A DNA stretch of 64,000 bases from Pseudomonas haemolytica (GCF_009659625.1 NZ_VOIW01000001.1:620001-684000), one strand, 5' to 3'. Counted from the stretch's first letter, positions 9,808 to 18,438 are shown. Program-made: numbers and translations. The notes: a model not told the origin generated them from the letters alone.

Positions 9808-12800
9808 ATGGGTTTCAATCTCTCCGAATGGGCGTTGCGTAATCGCCAGATCGTACTGTTCCTGATGATTCTGCTGGCTGTGGTCGGCACCTTGTCTTAC
9901 ACCAAGCTGGGGCAAAGCGAAGACCCTCCCTTTACCTTCAAGGCCATGGTGATCAAGACCAACTGGCCCGGCGCCACGGCCCAGGAAGTGTCACGCCAGG
10001 TTACCGAGCGCATTGAGAAAAAACTGATGGAGACCGGCGAGTACGAGCGCATCGTGTCTTTCTCGCGCCCCGGTGAGTCCCAGGTCACTTTCATGGCTCG
10101 CGATTCGATGCCCTCGGCGCGGATTCCTGAACTGTGGTACCAGGTGCGCAAGAAAATCAGCGACATCCGCCAGACCTTGCCACCGGATATCCAGGGGCCG
10201 TTTTTCAACGATGAATTCGGCACTACGTTCGGCAATATCTACGCCCTGACGGGTGACGGCTTTGACTATGCGGTGCTCAAGGACTACGCCGACCGCATCC
10301 AGATTCAACTGCAACGGGTGCCAGATGTAGGCAAGGTCGAGCTGCTTGGTCTGCAGGACGAGAAGATCTGGATCGAGCTGTCCAACCTCAAGCTCGCCAC
10401 CCTTGGCCTGCCTTTGGCCGCGGTACAACAGGCGTTACAGGAACAAAATGCCGTCTCGACTGCCGGCTTCTTTGAAACACCCACCGAGCGCGTGCAGTTG
10501 CGCGTTTCGGGTAACTTGAAAACCGTGGAGCAGATCCGTGACTTCCCGATTCGCGTGGGTGATCGCACCTTGCGCATCGGTGATGTGGCCGACATCCATC
10601 GTGGCTTCAACGACCCGCCGGCACCGCGCATGCGCTACATGGGCGCAGACGCCATCGGCTTGGCCGTGGCCATGCGCGACGGTGGCGACATCCTGGTACT
10701 TGGCAAGGCCCTTGAAGGTGAGTTCGCACGCCTGCAGAAGAACCTTCCTGCCGGGATGGAACTGCGCAAGGTGTCGGACCAACCGGCAGCGGTAAAGACC
10801 AGCGTCGGCGAATTCGTCCAGGTACTCGCCGAGGCATTGGCGATTGTATTGCTGGTGAGTTTTTTCTCCCTTGGTGTGCGCACCGGCATGGTAGTCGCCC
10901 TGGCGATTCCGCTGGTGCTGGCGATGACCTTTGCCACCATGTATTACCTCGGCATCGGCCTGCACAAGATCTCCCTCGGTGCCTTGGTCCTGGCCTTGGG
11001 CTTGCTGGTTGACGACGCGATCATCGCCGTTGAAATGATGGCGATCAAAATGGAGCAGGGCTACGACCGTCTCAAGGCCGCGAGCTTCGCCTGGACCAGC
11101 ACCGCGTTCCCCATGCTCACTGGTACATTGATCACGGCGGCGGGCTTCCTGCCAATTGCCACCGCGCAATCGAGCACTGGCGAATACACCCGCTCGATCT
11201 TCCAGGTGGTGACCATCGCCTTGCTGGCTTCCTGGGTGGCCGCCGTGGTGTTCGTACCCTACCTGGGGGAAAAGCTCCTGCCGGACTTGGCGAAGATTCA
11301 TGCCGCCAAGCACGGCACCGATGGCCCGGATCCCTACGGCACGCCGTTCTACCAGCGCGTAAGACGTTTGGTGGAGTGGTGCGTACATCGGCGTAAGACG
11401 GTCATCGTCCTGACCCTGCTGTTGTTTATCGGTTCGGTCGCGTTGTTCCGCTTCGTGCCGCAACAGTTCTTCCCGGCGTCCGGGCGCCTTGAGCTGATGG
11501 TCGACCTGAAACTGGCCGAAGGCTCCTCCCTGAGCAATACCGCCGAGCAGGTCAAACGCCTGGAATCGATGCTCAAGGAGCACGCCGGCATCGACAACTA
11601 CGTGGCTTATGTGGGTACCGGTTCGCCGCGATTCTACCTGCCTCTGGACCAGCAATTGCCGGCCGCCAGCTTTGCGCAATTCGTGGTGCTGGCCAAGACC
11701 ATCGAGCAGCGTGAAAGCCTGCGCACCTGGCTGATCGAAACCCTCAACGAGCAATTCCCTGAGCTGCGCTCGCGGGTCACCCGCCTGGAGAACGGCCCGC
11801 CCGTTGGCTACCCGGTGCAGTTCCGCGTGACCGGCGAGCACATTGAAGAAGTACGTGCCCTGGCACGCAAAGTGGCGGCCAAGGTTCGCCAGAACGCCCA
11901 TGTGGTCAACGTGCACCTGGACTGGGAAGAGCCGAGCAAAATCGTCTACCTGAATATCGACCAGGACCGGGCGCGCGCCCTTGGTGTAAGCACCGCCAAC
12001 CTGTCGAAATTCCTGCAGAGCTCCCTGACTGGTTCCAGCGTCAGCCAGTACCGGGAGGACAACGAATTGATCGAGATTCTCCTGCGCGGCACTGTTCACG
12101 AACGTACCGAGTTGTCGCTGCTGCCGAGCCTGGCCGTGCCCACCGACAACGGCAAAAGCGTGGCGCTGTCGCAGATTGCCACCCTCGAATATGGTTTCGA
12201 AGAAGGCATCATCTGGCACCGCAACCGCCTGCCCACGGTGACCGTGCGCGCCGATATCTACGGCAAGGAACAACCGGCAACATTGGTCCAGCAGATCCTG
12301 CCGACGCTCGCAGATGTGCGTGCTGAACTGCCGGATGGCTACCTGCTTGAAGTCGGTGGCACCGTTGAAGACTCTGCGCGTGGGCAGAACTCGGTGAAGG
12401 CCGGCGTGCCGCTGTTTATCGTGGTGGTGCTGACCTTGCTGATGCTGCAACTGCGCAGTTTTTCACGCACGGCAATGGTCTTTCTTACCGCGCCGTTGGG
12501 GTTGATCGGCGTCACCTTGTTCCTGCTGGTGTTCCGCCAACCTTTCGGCTTCGTTGCCATGCTCGGCACCATCGCGTTGTCGGGGATGATCATGCGCAAC
12601 TCGGTGATCCTGGTGGATCAGATCGAACAGGACATCAAGGCCGGCCTTGCGCCGTGGCAGGCGATTATCGAAGCCACCGTCCGGCGCTTTCGCCCGATTG
12701 TGCTGACCGCTCTGGCGGCCGTATTGGCGATGATTCCACTGTCGCGCAGCGTGTTCTTCGGGCCCATGGCCGTGGCGATCATGGGCGGGTTGATTGTGGC

Positions 12801-12873
12801 GACGGCGTTGACGCTTCTGTTCCTGCCCGCCCTGTACGCTGCATGGTTCCGAGTGAAGAAGGGCGTCGCGTAA
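9808..12873 (+). CDS. mexK: RND efflux transporter, MexK-like
   Basis: A proton-driven resistance-nodulation-division pump of the inner membrane. The 1021-residue protein shows the family layout: one N-terminal transmembrane helix (residues 13-31), a large periplasmic loop, a helix bundle including LALGLLVDDAIIAVE with the paired proton-relay aspartates, a second helix near GSVALFRFVPQQFFPA, a second periplasmic loop and the C-terminal helix bundle with GTIALSGMIMRNSVILVDQIE. Substrates cannot be read from the sequence; the MexJK pump of P. aeruginosa exports triclosan and erythromycin. The name is inferred from gene order and length. Confidence 0.88.
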   Translation: MGFNLSEWALRNRQIVLFLMILLAVVGTLSYTKLGQSEDPPFTFKAMVIKTNWPGATAQEVSRQVTERIEKKLMETGEYERIVSFSRPGESQVTFMARDSMPSARIPELWYQVRKKISDIRQTLPPDIQGPFFNDEFGTTFGNIYALTGDGFDYAVLKDYADRIQIQLQRVPDVGKVELLGLQDEKIWIELSNLKLATLGLPLAAVQQALQEQNAVSTAGFFETPTERVQLRVSGNLKTVEQIRDFPIRVGDRTLRIGDVADIHRGFNDPPAPRMRYMGADAIGLAVAMRDGGDILVLGKALEGEFARLQKNLPAGMELRKVSDQPAAVKTSVGEFVQVLAEALAIVLLVSFFSLGVRTGMVVALAIPLVLAMTFATMYYLGIGLHKISLGALVLALGLLVDDAIIAVEMMAIKMEQGYDRLKAASFAWTSTAFPMLTGTLITAAGFLPIATAQSSTGEYTRSIFQVVTIALLASWVAAVVFVPYLGEKLLPDLAKIHAAKHGTDGPDPYGTPFYQRVRRLVEWCVHRRKTVIVLTLLLFIGSVALFRFVPQQFFPASGRLELMVDLKLAEGSSLSNTAEQVKRLESMLKEHAGIDNYVAYVGTGSPRFYLPLDQQLPAASFAQFVVLAKTIEQRESLRTWLIETLNEQFPELRSRVTRLENGPPVGYPVQFRVTGEHIEEVRALARKVAAKVRQNAHVVNVHLDWEEPSKIVYLNIDQDRARALGVSTANLSKFLQSSLTGSSVSQYREDNELIEILLRGTVHERTELSLLPSLAVPTDNGKSVALSQIATLEYGFEEGIIWHRNRLPTVTVRADIYGKEQPATLVQQILPTLADVRAELPDGYLLEVGGTVEDSARGQNSVKAGVPLFIVVVLTLLMLQLRSFSRTAMVFLTAPLGLIGVTLFLLVFRQPFGFVAMLGTIALSGMIMRNSVILVDQIEQDIKAGLAPWQAIIEATVRRFRPIVLTALAAVLAMIPLSRSVFFGPMAVAIMGGLIVATALTLLFLPALYAAWFRVKKGVA

Positions 12874-13050
12874 TCGCGTTGCCCACGTTCAGACAACACC
12901 TCTTGTTACTTACATGAAGATGCAAAGGCCGTGCGCCACGGCAGGAACGAACTGCGCTGGAACTCCACTTATCTGTGCCTGCCCAGCAGGCACATGGGAA
13001 GGGCTCACCCAATCGGTGGTCCGTTTGAAGCAAGTTTTCAGGGAGTTTTT
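12874..13050 (+). other. Hairpin-rich stretch downstream of the efflux operon
   Basis: Two perfect small inverted repeats lie here: GCCGTG-CGC-CACGGC (12928-12942) and TGTGCCTGC-CCA-GCAGGCACA (12974-12994, 9-bp stem, 3-base loop). Neither is followed by a T-run, so they are not typical intrinsic terminators. The stretch ends in AGGGAG five bases before an ATG at 13051. It may be the 5' leader of that small ORF. Confidence 0.4.
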
Positions 13051-13323
13051 ATGTTTCTGTTGTCTGCAATTGCAAGTTTCAAGGGCGCGTTCCTAGGGTC
13101 TTTACTCGGCAATCTCCTGACGAGCCAGAAGGGTGATCGTTCGACCTTTGATAGCCCCGGACACCACCGACCAAGTTCAGGTCACCATCGTCCTGTTCGC
13201 CCGGGTTTTTCGCAGACACGGTCAGGCGTTCGTGGCCATCAATATTCCCATCACGCCTACGCTAATGACGATTTACCGCATGTTTATCGTGGGCAGACAC
13301 CACTCACGTCATTCTACAGATAG
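13051..13323 (+). CDS. Candidate small hydrophobic-start protein (uncertain)
   Basis: A 90-codon frame with a well-placed AGGGAG ribosome binding site. The first 26 residues (MFLLSAIASFKGAFLGSLLGNL and on) form a plausible membrane or pore-type helix with glycines every four residues. Beyond about residue 30 the frame is His/Arg/Ser-rich with poor third-position GC, while the frame one base over (from 13133) looks more Pseudomonas-like (APDTTDQVQVTIVLFARVF). Either the true product is a short peptide with a degenerate tail, or a frameshift has broken the gene. I recognise no family. The neighbouring small gene at 13497 has a similar hydrophobic, glycine-spaced start. Confidence 0.35.
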   Translation: MFLLSAIASFKGAFLGSLLGNLLTSQKGDRSTFDSPGHHRPSSGHHRPVRPGFSQTRSGVRGHQYSHHAYANDDLPHVYRGQTPLTSFYR

Positions 13324-13496
13324 GGCGCGGGTCTCCCGCTTACACAAGGACCTTCTTGATTTGCGTGCCGCTTCGTACGCGGGATAGGAACCTTTTTTAT
13401 CAAAATACCACACAAGGATTACCCGGCCTGAAGCTACTGGCGTATGGAGCACGGTGAGCCGGGTTTTGGTGTCAATCTAATTCGTAAGGAGTGTGT
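13324..13496 (+). other. AT-richer leader with a long-range inverted repeat
   Basis: 173 bases between the two candidate small genes. The tail of the alternative frame ends at 13387. ACCCGGC (13421-13427) pairs with GCCGGGT (13458-13464), the latter followed by TTTTGG, so a weak terminator or leader hairpin is possible. AAGGAG (13486-13491) serves the ATG at 13497. Confidence 0.4.
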
Positions 13497-13718
13497 ATGA
13501 TTTTAAATTTACTGACGCTACCGGCACAGGTGATGGGCTCGATGATGGGCTCTATGATGGGGTCGATGATGGGGCACGGTTCTAAACACGGTGGCGGTAG
13601 CTGCAACCAGCCCGTCAATGTCAATATCAACAACGACAACAATAACCTCAACAGCAATTCGAGTTCGTCCGTTGCTCAAAACAGCAACGTTTCGTCGGGC
13701 CGGCACATTCACTATTGA
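13497..13718 (+). CDS. Small Gly/Met-repeat, Asn-rich protein of unknown function
   Basis: A 73-residue product starting at the ATG preceded by AAGGAG at 5-base spacing; an in-frame GTG two codons earlier overlaps that site. Three parts are visible: a hydrophobic start (MILNLLTLPAQV), a repeat GSMMGSMMGSMMG encoded by four 12-base DNA units (13530-13577), and after a Gly/His linker with one Cys an alternating, Asn/Ser-rich tail (QPVNVNINND, then NLNSNSSSS). The tail resembles low-complexity, amyloid-prone or surface sequences. Repeat slippage would change length by four codons without loss of frame. I know no family for it. It is followed by a terminator, which supports a real transcript. Confidence 0.55.
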   Translation: MILNLLTLPAQVMGSMMGSMMGSMMGHGSKHGGGSCNQPVNVNINNDNNNLNSNSSSSVAQNSNVSSGRHIHY

Positions 13719-13786
13719 GCATGTTTGTCAGCGAAAGGTAGTGAGTCGTGAGTACTTGTCGTGAGTGTCCGGTACTTAGGCTTGGC

Positions 13787-13820
13787 AAAAAAAACGCCCT
13801 GAATAGAGTCAGGGCGTTTT
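13787..13820. terminator. Strong bidirectional terminator
   Basis: A perfect 12-bp stem AAAACGCCCTGA (13791-13802)/TCAGGGCGTTTT (13809-13820) with a 6-base loop. The minus strand reads into eight Ts and ends the DUF4197/lipoprotein/plsB strand; the plus strand has four Ts and can end the small-gene transcript. Confidence 0.9.
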
Positions 13821-13851
13821 CAATCTTCAACGTTGCGCTTACCCGCAAGGG

Positions 13852-14541
13852 TCAGAGGGCGCCAAATACTTTCTTGGCCAGGCTCGTAGCCGCCGCTGCC
13901 GGATTCTTGCGAATCGTCTCTTCCTGCTGTGCAATCATCTTGAATAAACCATCCAGCGCCTGTTCGGTCACGTAGTTTTCGACGTTGGCGCTCTTGGCAT
14001 CCACAGCGCCGAAGGCTGCTGCCTTGCCGGCCAGAGCGTTGTACTGCTGGGCGACGCCGACCTTGTCGGTGGCGGCCTTGACGATGGGCAGGAACTTGGC
14101 GCGGATTTCTTCGCGGCTGCTTTTGTTCAGGTATTGGGTGGCGGAGTCCTGGCCACCGCTGAGAATACCCTTGGCATCGGTCACACTCATGTTTTTCACG
14201 GCGTTGACCAGGATCGGCTGGGCCTGGGTCACGGCGGTTTCCGCCGCCTTGTTCATGCTGGTTTCCAGCTGCGTGACCTGGTCACCCATACCGAACATTT
14301 TCAGTTTGTCGGCGACTTTGCCAAGTTTGCCCGGCAGGCTGATTTTCACGTCCGGGTTGTCGCTGAAACCACCGGGCTTACCCAGTTGTTTCACGGCTAT
14401 CTGTGCACCTTGGGTCAGGGCATCCTTGAGGCCACCGCTGGCGTCGCCCTGGGACAGGCTGCCAAGATCCAGGGCCATAGCGTTGGCACCGAACAGCAGG
14501 CCGGCACACAGGGCGGTGAGGCGAATAGATTTGCGGAGCAT
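13852..14541 (-). CDS. DUF4197 family exported protein
   Basis: A 229-residue protein with a clear signal peptide (MLRKSIRLTALCAGLLFGANAMA, cleavage likely after residue 23), so periplasmic. The mature part is helical and Ala/Gln/Lys-rich, with GLKDALTQGAQIAVKQLG, KISLPGKLGKVADKLKMFGMG and a C-terminal EQALDGLFKMIAQQEETIRKNP segment typical of DUF4197. The function of the family is unknown. It lies 26 bases after a lipoprotein gene and ends at a strong terminator, probably as the last gene of a plsB-led unit. Confidence 0.88.
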   Translation of the reverse strand: MLRKSIRLTALCAGLLFGANAMALDLGSLSQGDASGGLKDALTQGAQIAVKQLGKPGGFSDNPDVKISLPGKLGKVADKLKMFGMGDQVTQLETSMNKAAETAVTQAQPILVNAVKNMSVTDAKGILSGGQDSATQYLNKSSREEIRAKFLPIVKAATDKVGVAQQYNALAGKAAAFGAVDAKSANVENYVTEQALDGLFKMIAQQEETIRKNPAAAATSLAKKVFGAL

Positions 14542-14567
14542 GGGCGCTTCCTTATGACGTGAAATTA

Positions 14568-14969
14568 TCAGTGTGCGACTGCATCAACCCGCAGGCGCAT
14601 CGGTTGTGGATCCTGGCCATTGAGCTGCACGGTGTGCCGTTCGGTCGTGATAAACATTAGCTTGCCGTCCAGTTCGATGCGAGCGCTGACCGAGTAGGTG
14701 TGGCCAGGTTTGACCTGGGCCGGGTCGTAGCTCAGGTGAAATGGCAGCGGCACCTGGCCTTTGACCGGGCCTTTCTGTTCGGCCAGGGTCACGGCCGGCG
14801 CGTCCATCAGGGACACGTCTTGCAGGCTGACGCTCAACGTGGCGGTAGGCGGCAGGGCGATACGTTGCAGGTAGAACACTTCGCCGTCGAGGCTGGCCTT
14901 CGGTGTTGGGGTCATCGAGTGGCAGGCTCCGAGCAGGGCGGTCAGGCCCAGGAGGATGATCTTTTTCAT
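14568..14969 (-). CDS. YbaY-type lipoprotein
   Basis: A 133-residue lipoprotein. The ATG at 14969 gives MKKIILLGLTALLGAC with lipobox LLGAC and lipidation at Cys16; the upstream start adds six residues. The mature part is a beta-rich YbaY/type III secretion-lipoprotein chaperone-like domain: GEVFYLQRIALPPTATLSVSL, then PLPFHLSYDPAQVKPGHTYSV and a C-terminal strand. The residue after Cys is His, not Asp, so outer-membrane sorting is expected under the E. coli rule. The exact role is unknown. It lies 51 bases after plsB on the same strand. Confidence 0.85.
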   Translation of the reverse strand: MKKIILLGLTALLGACHSMTPTPKASLDGEVFYLQRIALPPTATLSVSLQDVSLMDAPAVTLAEQKGPVKGQVPLPFHLSYDPAQVKPGHTYSVSARIELDGKLMFITTERHTVQLNGQDPQPMRLRVDAVAH

Positions 14970-15020
14970 GGTGCAGCTCCTTTTCAACGGCGCCGGAATC
15001 CGCCCGACGCCTCATTCAAT

Positions 15021-17540
15021 CTAGCGGTTTTCTTCAGGGCTGGCGGCATCCGGTTCGGTCGGTGCCTCGGCTGCGCCATCCACTCGGTGCAAGGCCACCT
15101 GGCGGATCGACAGGCGGATATCGGCCGGCAGCACGCGTTTGGCGGCGCCTTCCGCCAGCTCGCCGAGCAGATCGTGATAGCCCAGCTTGCCGGCTTCATC
15201 GCGGCGCAGCACATCCTGCTCCAGCAACGTCTGAATAAAATGTCGGAAAAGACTCTTGTCGAAGAATTCCGGGGCATTGAGGCCATGCAGGATCGACAGG
15301 CGTTGGGCCATGATCGTGCACAGGTCTTCCAGCTCTTCGGCGCTGATGCTGTTGCGGCCACTGTTGAGCAACAGCGAGATCGCCATGTAGAAGCGTTGCA
15401 GGGTCTGGGCGATGCTCTTGGACAGCAGCGTCAACAGCACAAACTGCCGCGAACTTGGCGCCGGGCGCAGGTACACGGCGTTTTCGAAACGCAGCAGGCC
15501 TTGTTCGACGAACGCGTCCAGCCATTGATCGACCACCGCGTCCAACTCCTCCAGCGACCAGCGGATAAACAGCTCCGATTGCAGGTACGGGTAGAGCGCA
15601 CGGGTGTAGCGCAGGATCTGCTCGCGGCTCATCCGCGAGCTGCTCTGGAAGAAGCTCGCCAGCAACGCCGGCAGGGCGAAGATGTGCAGCACGTTGTTGC
15701 GGTAGTAGGTCATCAGGACAGCGTTCTGCTCGTCCAGGTAGACAATCTTGCCCAGGGCATCGCTCTGTTCCGACAGCAGCTTCATGTCCTTGACGTGGTT
15801 GATCAGCGCCAGGCCATCGCCCTCCGGCAGGGTGGTGTGGGGCGAGTAGGGCACGCGGCGTAACAGCGCCAGGTACAGGTCCAACTGGCGCGCCATGGCT
15901 TGTTCATCCAGGGCCAGGCGAGTCGTCGACAGCAGAGCCAGGGCCACCAGGTTCACCGGGTTGACCGCCGCGGCTTCGTTCAAGTGCCGCGCCACCTGCT
16001 CGCCAAGACGGTTGGTGGTTTCGTTGAGCCAGGCCGGCTTGTAGTTCGGGCCCAGTTCCTGGGCGCGCCAGTCCGGTTGCTCGGCGTCAAGGAATTCGGC
16101 CAGCTTGATCGGCTCGCCGAAGTTGACCGCGACCTGGCCAAAGCGCTGTTTGAGCGCGCCGATCACTTTGAAAATATCGAAGATCGATTCTTTCTTTTTG
16201 CTCGCGCCACGCAGTTCGCCCAGGTAGGTGCGGCCTTCGAGCACGCGCTCATAGCCGATATACACCGGCACGAACACGATCGGCATGCGCGAGGAGCGCA
16301 AGAAACTGCGCAGGGTGATCGCCAGCATCCCGGTTTTCGGTTGCAGCATGCGCCCGGTGCGCGAGCGGCCGCCTTCGACGAAGTACTCCACCGGGAAACC
16401 CTTGGTGAACAGGGTGTGCAGGTATTCGTTGAACACCGAGGTGTACAGCGGGTTGCCCTTGAAGGTGCGGCGCATGAAAAACGCACCGCCACGGCGCAGC
16501 AGGCTACCGATCACCGGCATGTTGAGGTTGATGCCGGCGGCGATGTGCGGCGGGGTCAGGCCGTTCTTGAACAGCAGGTACGACAGCAGCAGGTAGTCGA
16601 TATGACTGCGGTGGCAAGGCACGTAGATCACCTCGTAGCCTTGGGCCACCTTCTGCACGCCTTCGATGTTATTGACCTTGATACCGTCGTAGATCTTGTT
16701 CCAGAACCAGCTCAGCACCACTTCCAGGAAGCGGATCGCGGTGTAGGTGTAGTCCGAGGCTATCTCGTTGCCATAGCGCAGGGCCTGGGCCTTGGCTTTT
16801 TCCGGGGTGATCTTTTCCCGTTCGGCTTCATCCAGGATGGCCTGGCGCACCAGTGGCATATTGACCAGGCCCTTCACCAGGTTGCGCCGGTGGGACAGGT
16901 CGGGGCCGATGACCGCGGTCTTCAGGTTACGAAAGTGCACACGCAGGATGCGCTGGGCCATGCGCACGGTGCGTTCGTGGCCTTTATTGTGCTCGATCAA
17001 TTCACGCAGGTTGATAGGCGCGGAGAATTGCACCCGGGTCTTGCGCCCCAGGATCAGGATGCTCAACAACCGGCGTAGACGCCCGGTGACGGCCCAGCTG
17101 TCGGCAAATAGCAGTTTCCAGGGGCTGGACTCGCTTGCAGGGGACTGCCCCCAGAACACGCTGACCGGAATGATTTGTGCATTCTCTTCGGCGTGGTCGG
17201 CAAGGGTGTTGACCAGGCGGGTCAGGGTGGGCGGCGCACCGCGCTTGTCCTGGCGGCCGAGCCAGTCTGGATCCGGCGTGAGGTAGAAGAACGCCGCGGG
17301 CTCCAGCAACGGCCCTACCGATACCGGCAGCACCGGGCGCGGCAGGCCGGCCTTGGTGCACTCGGCATCGACCACGGCCAACTCGGTGAGGGAGGGTGAT
17401 TGCAGGACGTAGAAAACCGGCCGGCTGCGGTCCAGGTTAAGGGTTAGGGACGACTGGTTGATCGTCTCGGAGCGAACCCAGAGGTACAACAGTCGGCGCA
17501 AGGTGCCAAACACCAGACGGCGGAACGGGGAGCGGGTCAT
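15021..17540 (-). CDS. plsB: Glycerol-3-phosphate 1-O-acyltransferase PlsB
   Basis: Acylates sn-glycerol-3-phosphate at position 1 using acyl-CoA or acyl-ACP, the first step of phospholipid synthesis, at the inner membrane. The 839-residue length fits the gammaproteobacterial PlsB. The HX4D acyltransferase motif ([15 protein letters not shown]) is near residue 308, the substrate-binding [11 protein letters not shown] near residue 385, and [13 protein letters not shown] further on. The C-terminal third is helical and matches the family. The start [18 protein letters not shown] is basic and amphipathic. Confidence 0.97.
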   Translation of the reverse strand: MTRSPFRRLVFGTLRRLLYLWVRSETINQSSLTLNLDRSRPVFYVLQSPSLTELAVVDAECTKAGLPRPVLPVSVGPLLEPAAFFYLTPDPDWLGRQDKRGAPPTLTRLVNTLADHAEENAQIIPVSVFWGQSPASESSPWKLLFADSWAVTGRLRRLLSILILGRKTRVQFSAPINLRELIEHNKGHERTVRMAQRILRVHFRNLKTAVIGPDLSHRRNLVKGLVNMPLVRQAILDEAEREKITPEKAKAQALRYGNEIASDYTYTAIRFLEVVLSWFWNKIYDGIKVNNIEGVQKVAQGYEVIYVPCHRSHIDYLLLSYLLFKNGLTPPHIAAGINLNMPVIGSLLRRGGAFFMRRTFKGNPLYTSVFNEYLHTLFTKGFPVEYFVEGGRSRTGRMLQPKTGMLAITLRSFLRSSRMPIVFVPVYIGYERVLEGRTYLGELRGASKKKESIFDIFKVIGALKQRFGQVAVNFGEPIKLAEFLDAEQPDWRAQELGPNYKPAWLNETTNRLGEQVARHLNEAAAVNPVNLVALALLSTTRLALDEQAMARQLDLYLALLRRVPYSPHTTLPEGDGLALINHVKDMKLLSEQSDALGKIVYLDEQNAVLMTYYRNNVLHIFALPALLASFFQSSSRMSREQILRYTRALYPYLQSELFIRWSLEELDAVVDQWLDAFVEQGLLRFENAVYLRPAPSSRQFVLLTLLSKSIAQTLQRFYMAISLLLNSGRNSISAEELEDLCTIMAQRLSILHGLNAPEFFDKSLFRHFIQTLLEQDVLRRDEAGKLGYHDLLGELAEGAAKRVLPADIRLSIRQVALHRVDGAAEAPTEPDAASPEENR

Positions 17541-17640
17541 AGGCGAACTGCTTCAAGTGGAAAAAACCGAGCAGGCGCTCGGGCGGGTAGTGTGCCGTAT
17601 TCGCCGAAAATCGGCAAAAAAGCAGCGATGTAAACTTGAG

Positions 17641-17668
17641 TTGATGGTTTTTGAGCCTGTCTTATACT
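17641..17668 (+). promoter_or_regulatory. Sigma70-type promoter for the cold-shock gene
   Basis: TTGATG (17641-17646), 16 bases, TATACT (17663-17668), 51 bases before the cold-shock ATG. The predicted leader is about 45 bases, shorter than the long cold-inducible leaders of E. coli cspA. Confidence 0.5.
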
Positions 17669-17719
17669 CGGCAGTTCAAATAAGCGACTCAACAATAAAA
17701 AACCAGTGGGAGTGAACTG

Positions 17720-17929
17720 ATGGCAACGCGCGAAACCGGCAATGTGAAGTGGTTCAACGATGCAAAGGGCTACGGCTTTATCCAGCGTGAAGACGGCAAG
17801 GATGTGTTTGTGCACTACCGCGCCATTCGCGGTGACGGCCACCGCTCGCTGGCCGAGGGTCAGCAGGTGGAATACGCCGTGGTGACGGGCGAGAAGGGGT
17901 TGCAGGCGGAGGATGTGGTCGGTTTGTAA
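17720..17929 (+). CDS. Cold-shock domain protein (CspA family)
   Basis: A 69-residue single-domain nucleic-acid chaperone. RNP1 (KGYGFIQR) is at residues 16-23 and RNP2 (VFVHY) at 29-33, within the [11 protein letters not shown] context of the family. It opens with GTGAACTG ATG after GTGGGAGTG. Such proteins melt RNA secondary structure; whether this copy is cold-induced cannot be read from sequence. It is divergent from plsB (179-base gap) and followed by a REPIN. Confidence 0.95.
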   Translation: MATRETGNVKWFNDAKGYGFIQREDGKDVFVHYRAIRGDGHRSLAEGQQVEYAVVTGEKGLQAEDVVGL

Positions 17930-17945
17930 GTTCAGCACTGAACCC

Positions 17946-18037
17946 ATGTGGTAGGGGGCTTGCTCCCGATGGCGGAGTATCAGGCAATGTATTCAGTGCC
18001 TGACACAACGCTATCGGGAGCAAGCCCCCTCCCACAT
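17946..18037. repeat. REPIN-type inverted repeat, copy 1
   Basis: Two REP arms in opposite orientation: ATGTGGTAGGGGGCTTGCTC and its near-complement ending CCCCCTCCCACAT, separated by about 45 bases that contain a second palindrome TCAGGCA-10-TGCCTGA. It lies between the cold-shock gene and the convergent unknown gene. Confidence 0.85.
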
Positions 18038-18060
18038 TTGATTGGGTTCGCAATTCAGGA

Positions 18061-18438
18061 TCAGGCAGTTTTCCAGGTGATCTGCTCTTCACCGTCTTCA
18101 CTGATGCGAATCCAGGTGTCAGCACTTTCCTCACCTTCTTCCTCAACCCACGTCCCCGGCGCGCAGCGCACTTCGACGTTCAGCGCGGCAAACGCGGCGC
18201 GGGCGCAGGCGATGTCGTCTTCCCACGGGGTCTGGTCGCTGTCCAGGAACAGGCTGTTCCACTTGCCGACGGCTTTCGGCAGCCAGGTAACCGGCACGCT
18301 GCCAGCCTTGCACTTGTAGGTCTGGCCTTGCTGGACCCAGTCAGTGCATTGGCCCAGGGCGGCGCCCAGCCAGGCGGCGATGGCCTTGTAGTCGACGTCG
18401 GCGTCTTTCAGGTAAATCTCAATATCGGGTTGGCGCAT
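18061..18438 (-). CDS. Acidic protein of unknown function
   Basis: A 125-residue cytoplasmic protein. The ATG at 18438 (MRQPDIEIYLKDADVDYKAI) has GAGGAA at good spacing; the longer frame adds 11 residues. Features are a mixed alpha/beta start, three cysteines (CTDWVQQGQTYKC and EVRC), and a Glu/Asp-rich C-terminus (WVEEEGEESADTWIRISEDGEEQITWK). No known motif was recognised. From memory the same slot next to rlmA and a cold-shock gene is filled by a hypothetical gene in P. aeruginosa. It lies 54 bases after rlmA on the same strand. Confidence 0.8.
   Translation of the reverse strand: MRQPDIEIYLKDADVDYKAIAAWLGAALGQCTDWVQQGQTYKCKAGSVPVTWLPKAVGKWNSLFLDSDQTPWEDDIACARAAFAALNVEVRCAPGTWVEEEGEESADTWIRISEDGEEQITWKTA

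Noticed and set aside
10435..12450. 671-codon open frame on the minus strand opposite the RND transporter
   Set aside because: His/Gln-rich translation, no family likeness, and it lies wholly inside a clear transporter gene; long antisense frames are common in GC-rich coding DNA.
14700..15863. 387-codon plus-strand frame across the lipoprotein gene and plsB
   Set aside because: Crosses two well-supported minus-strand genes and has no recognisable domain.
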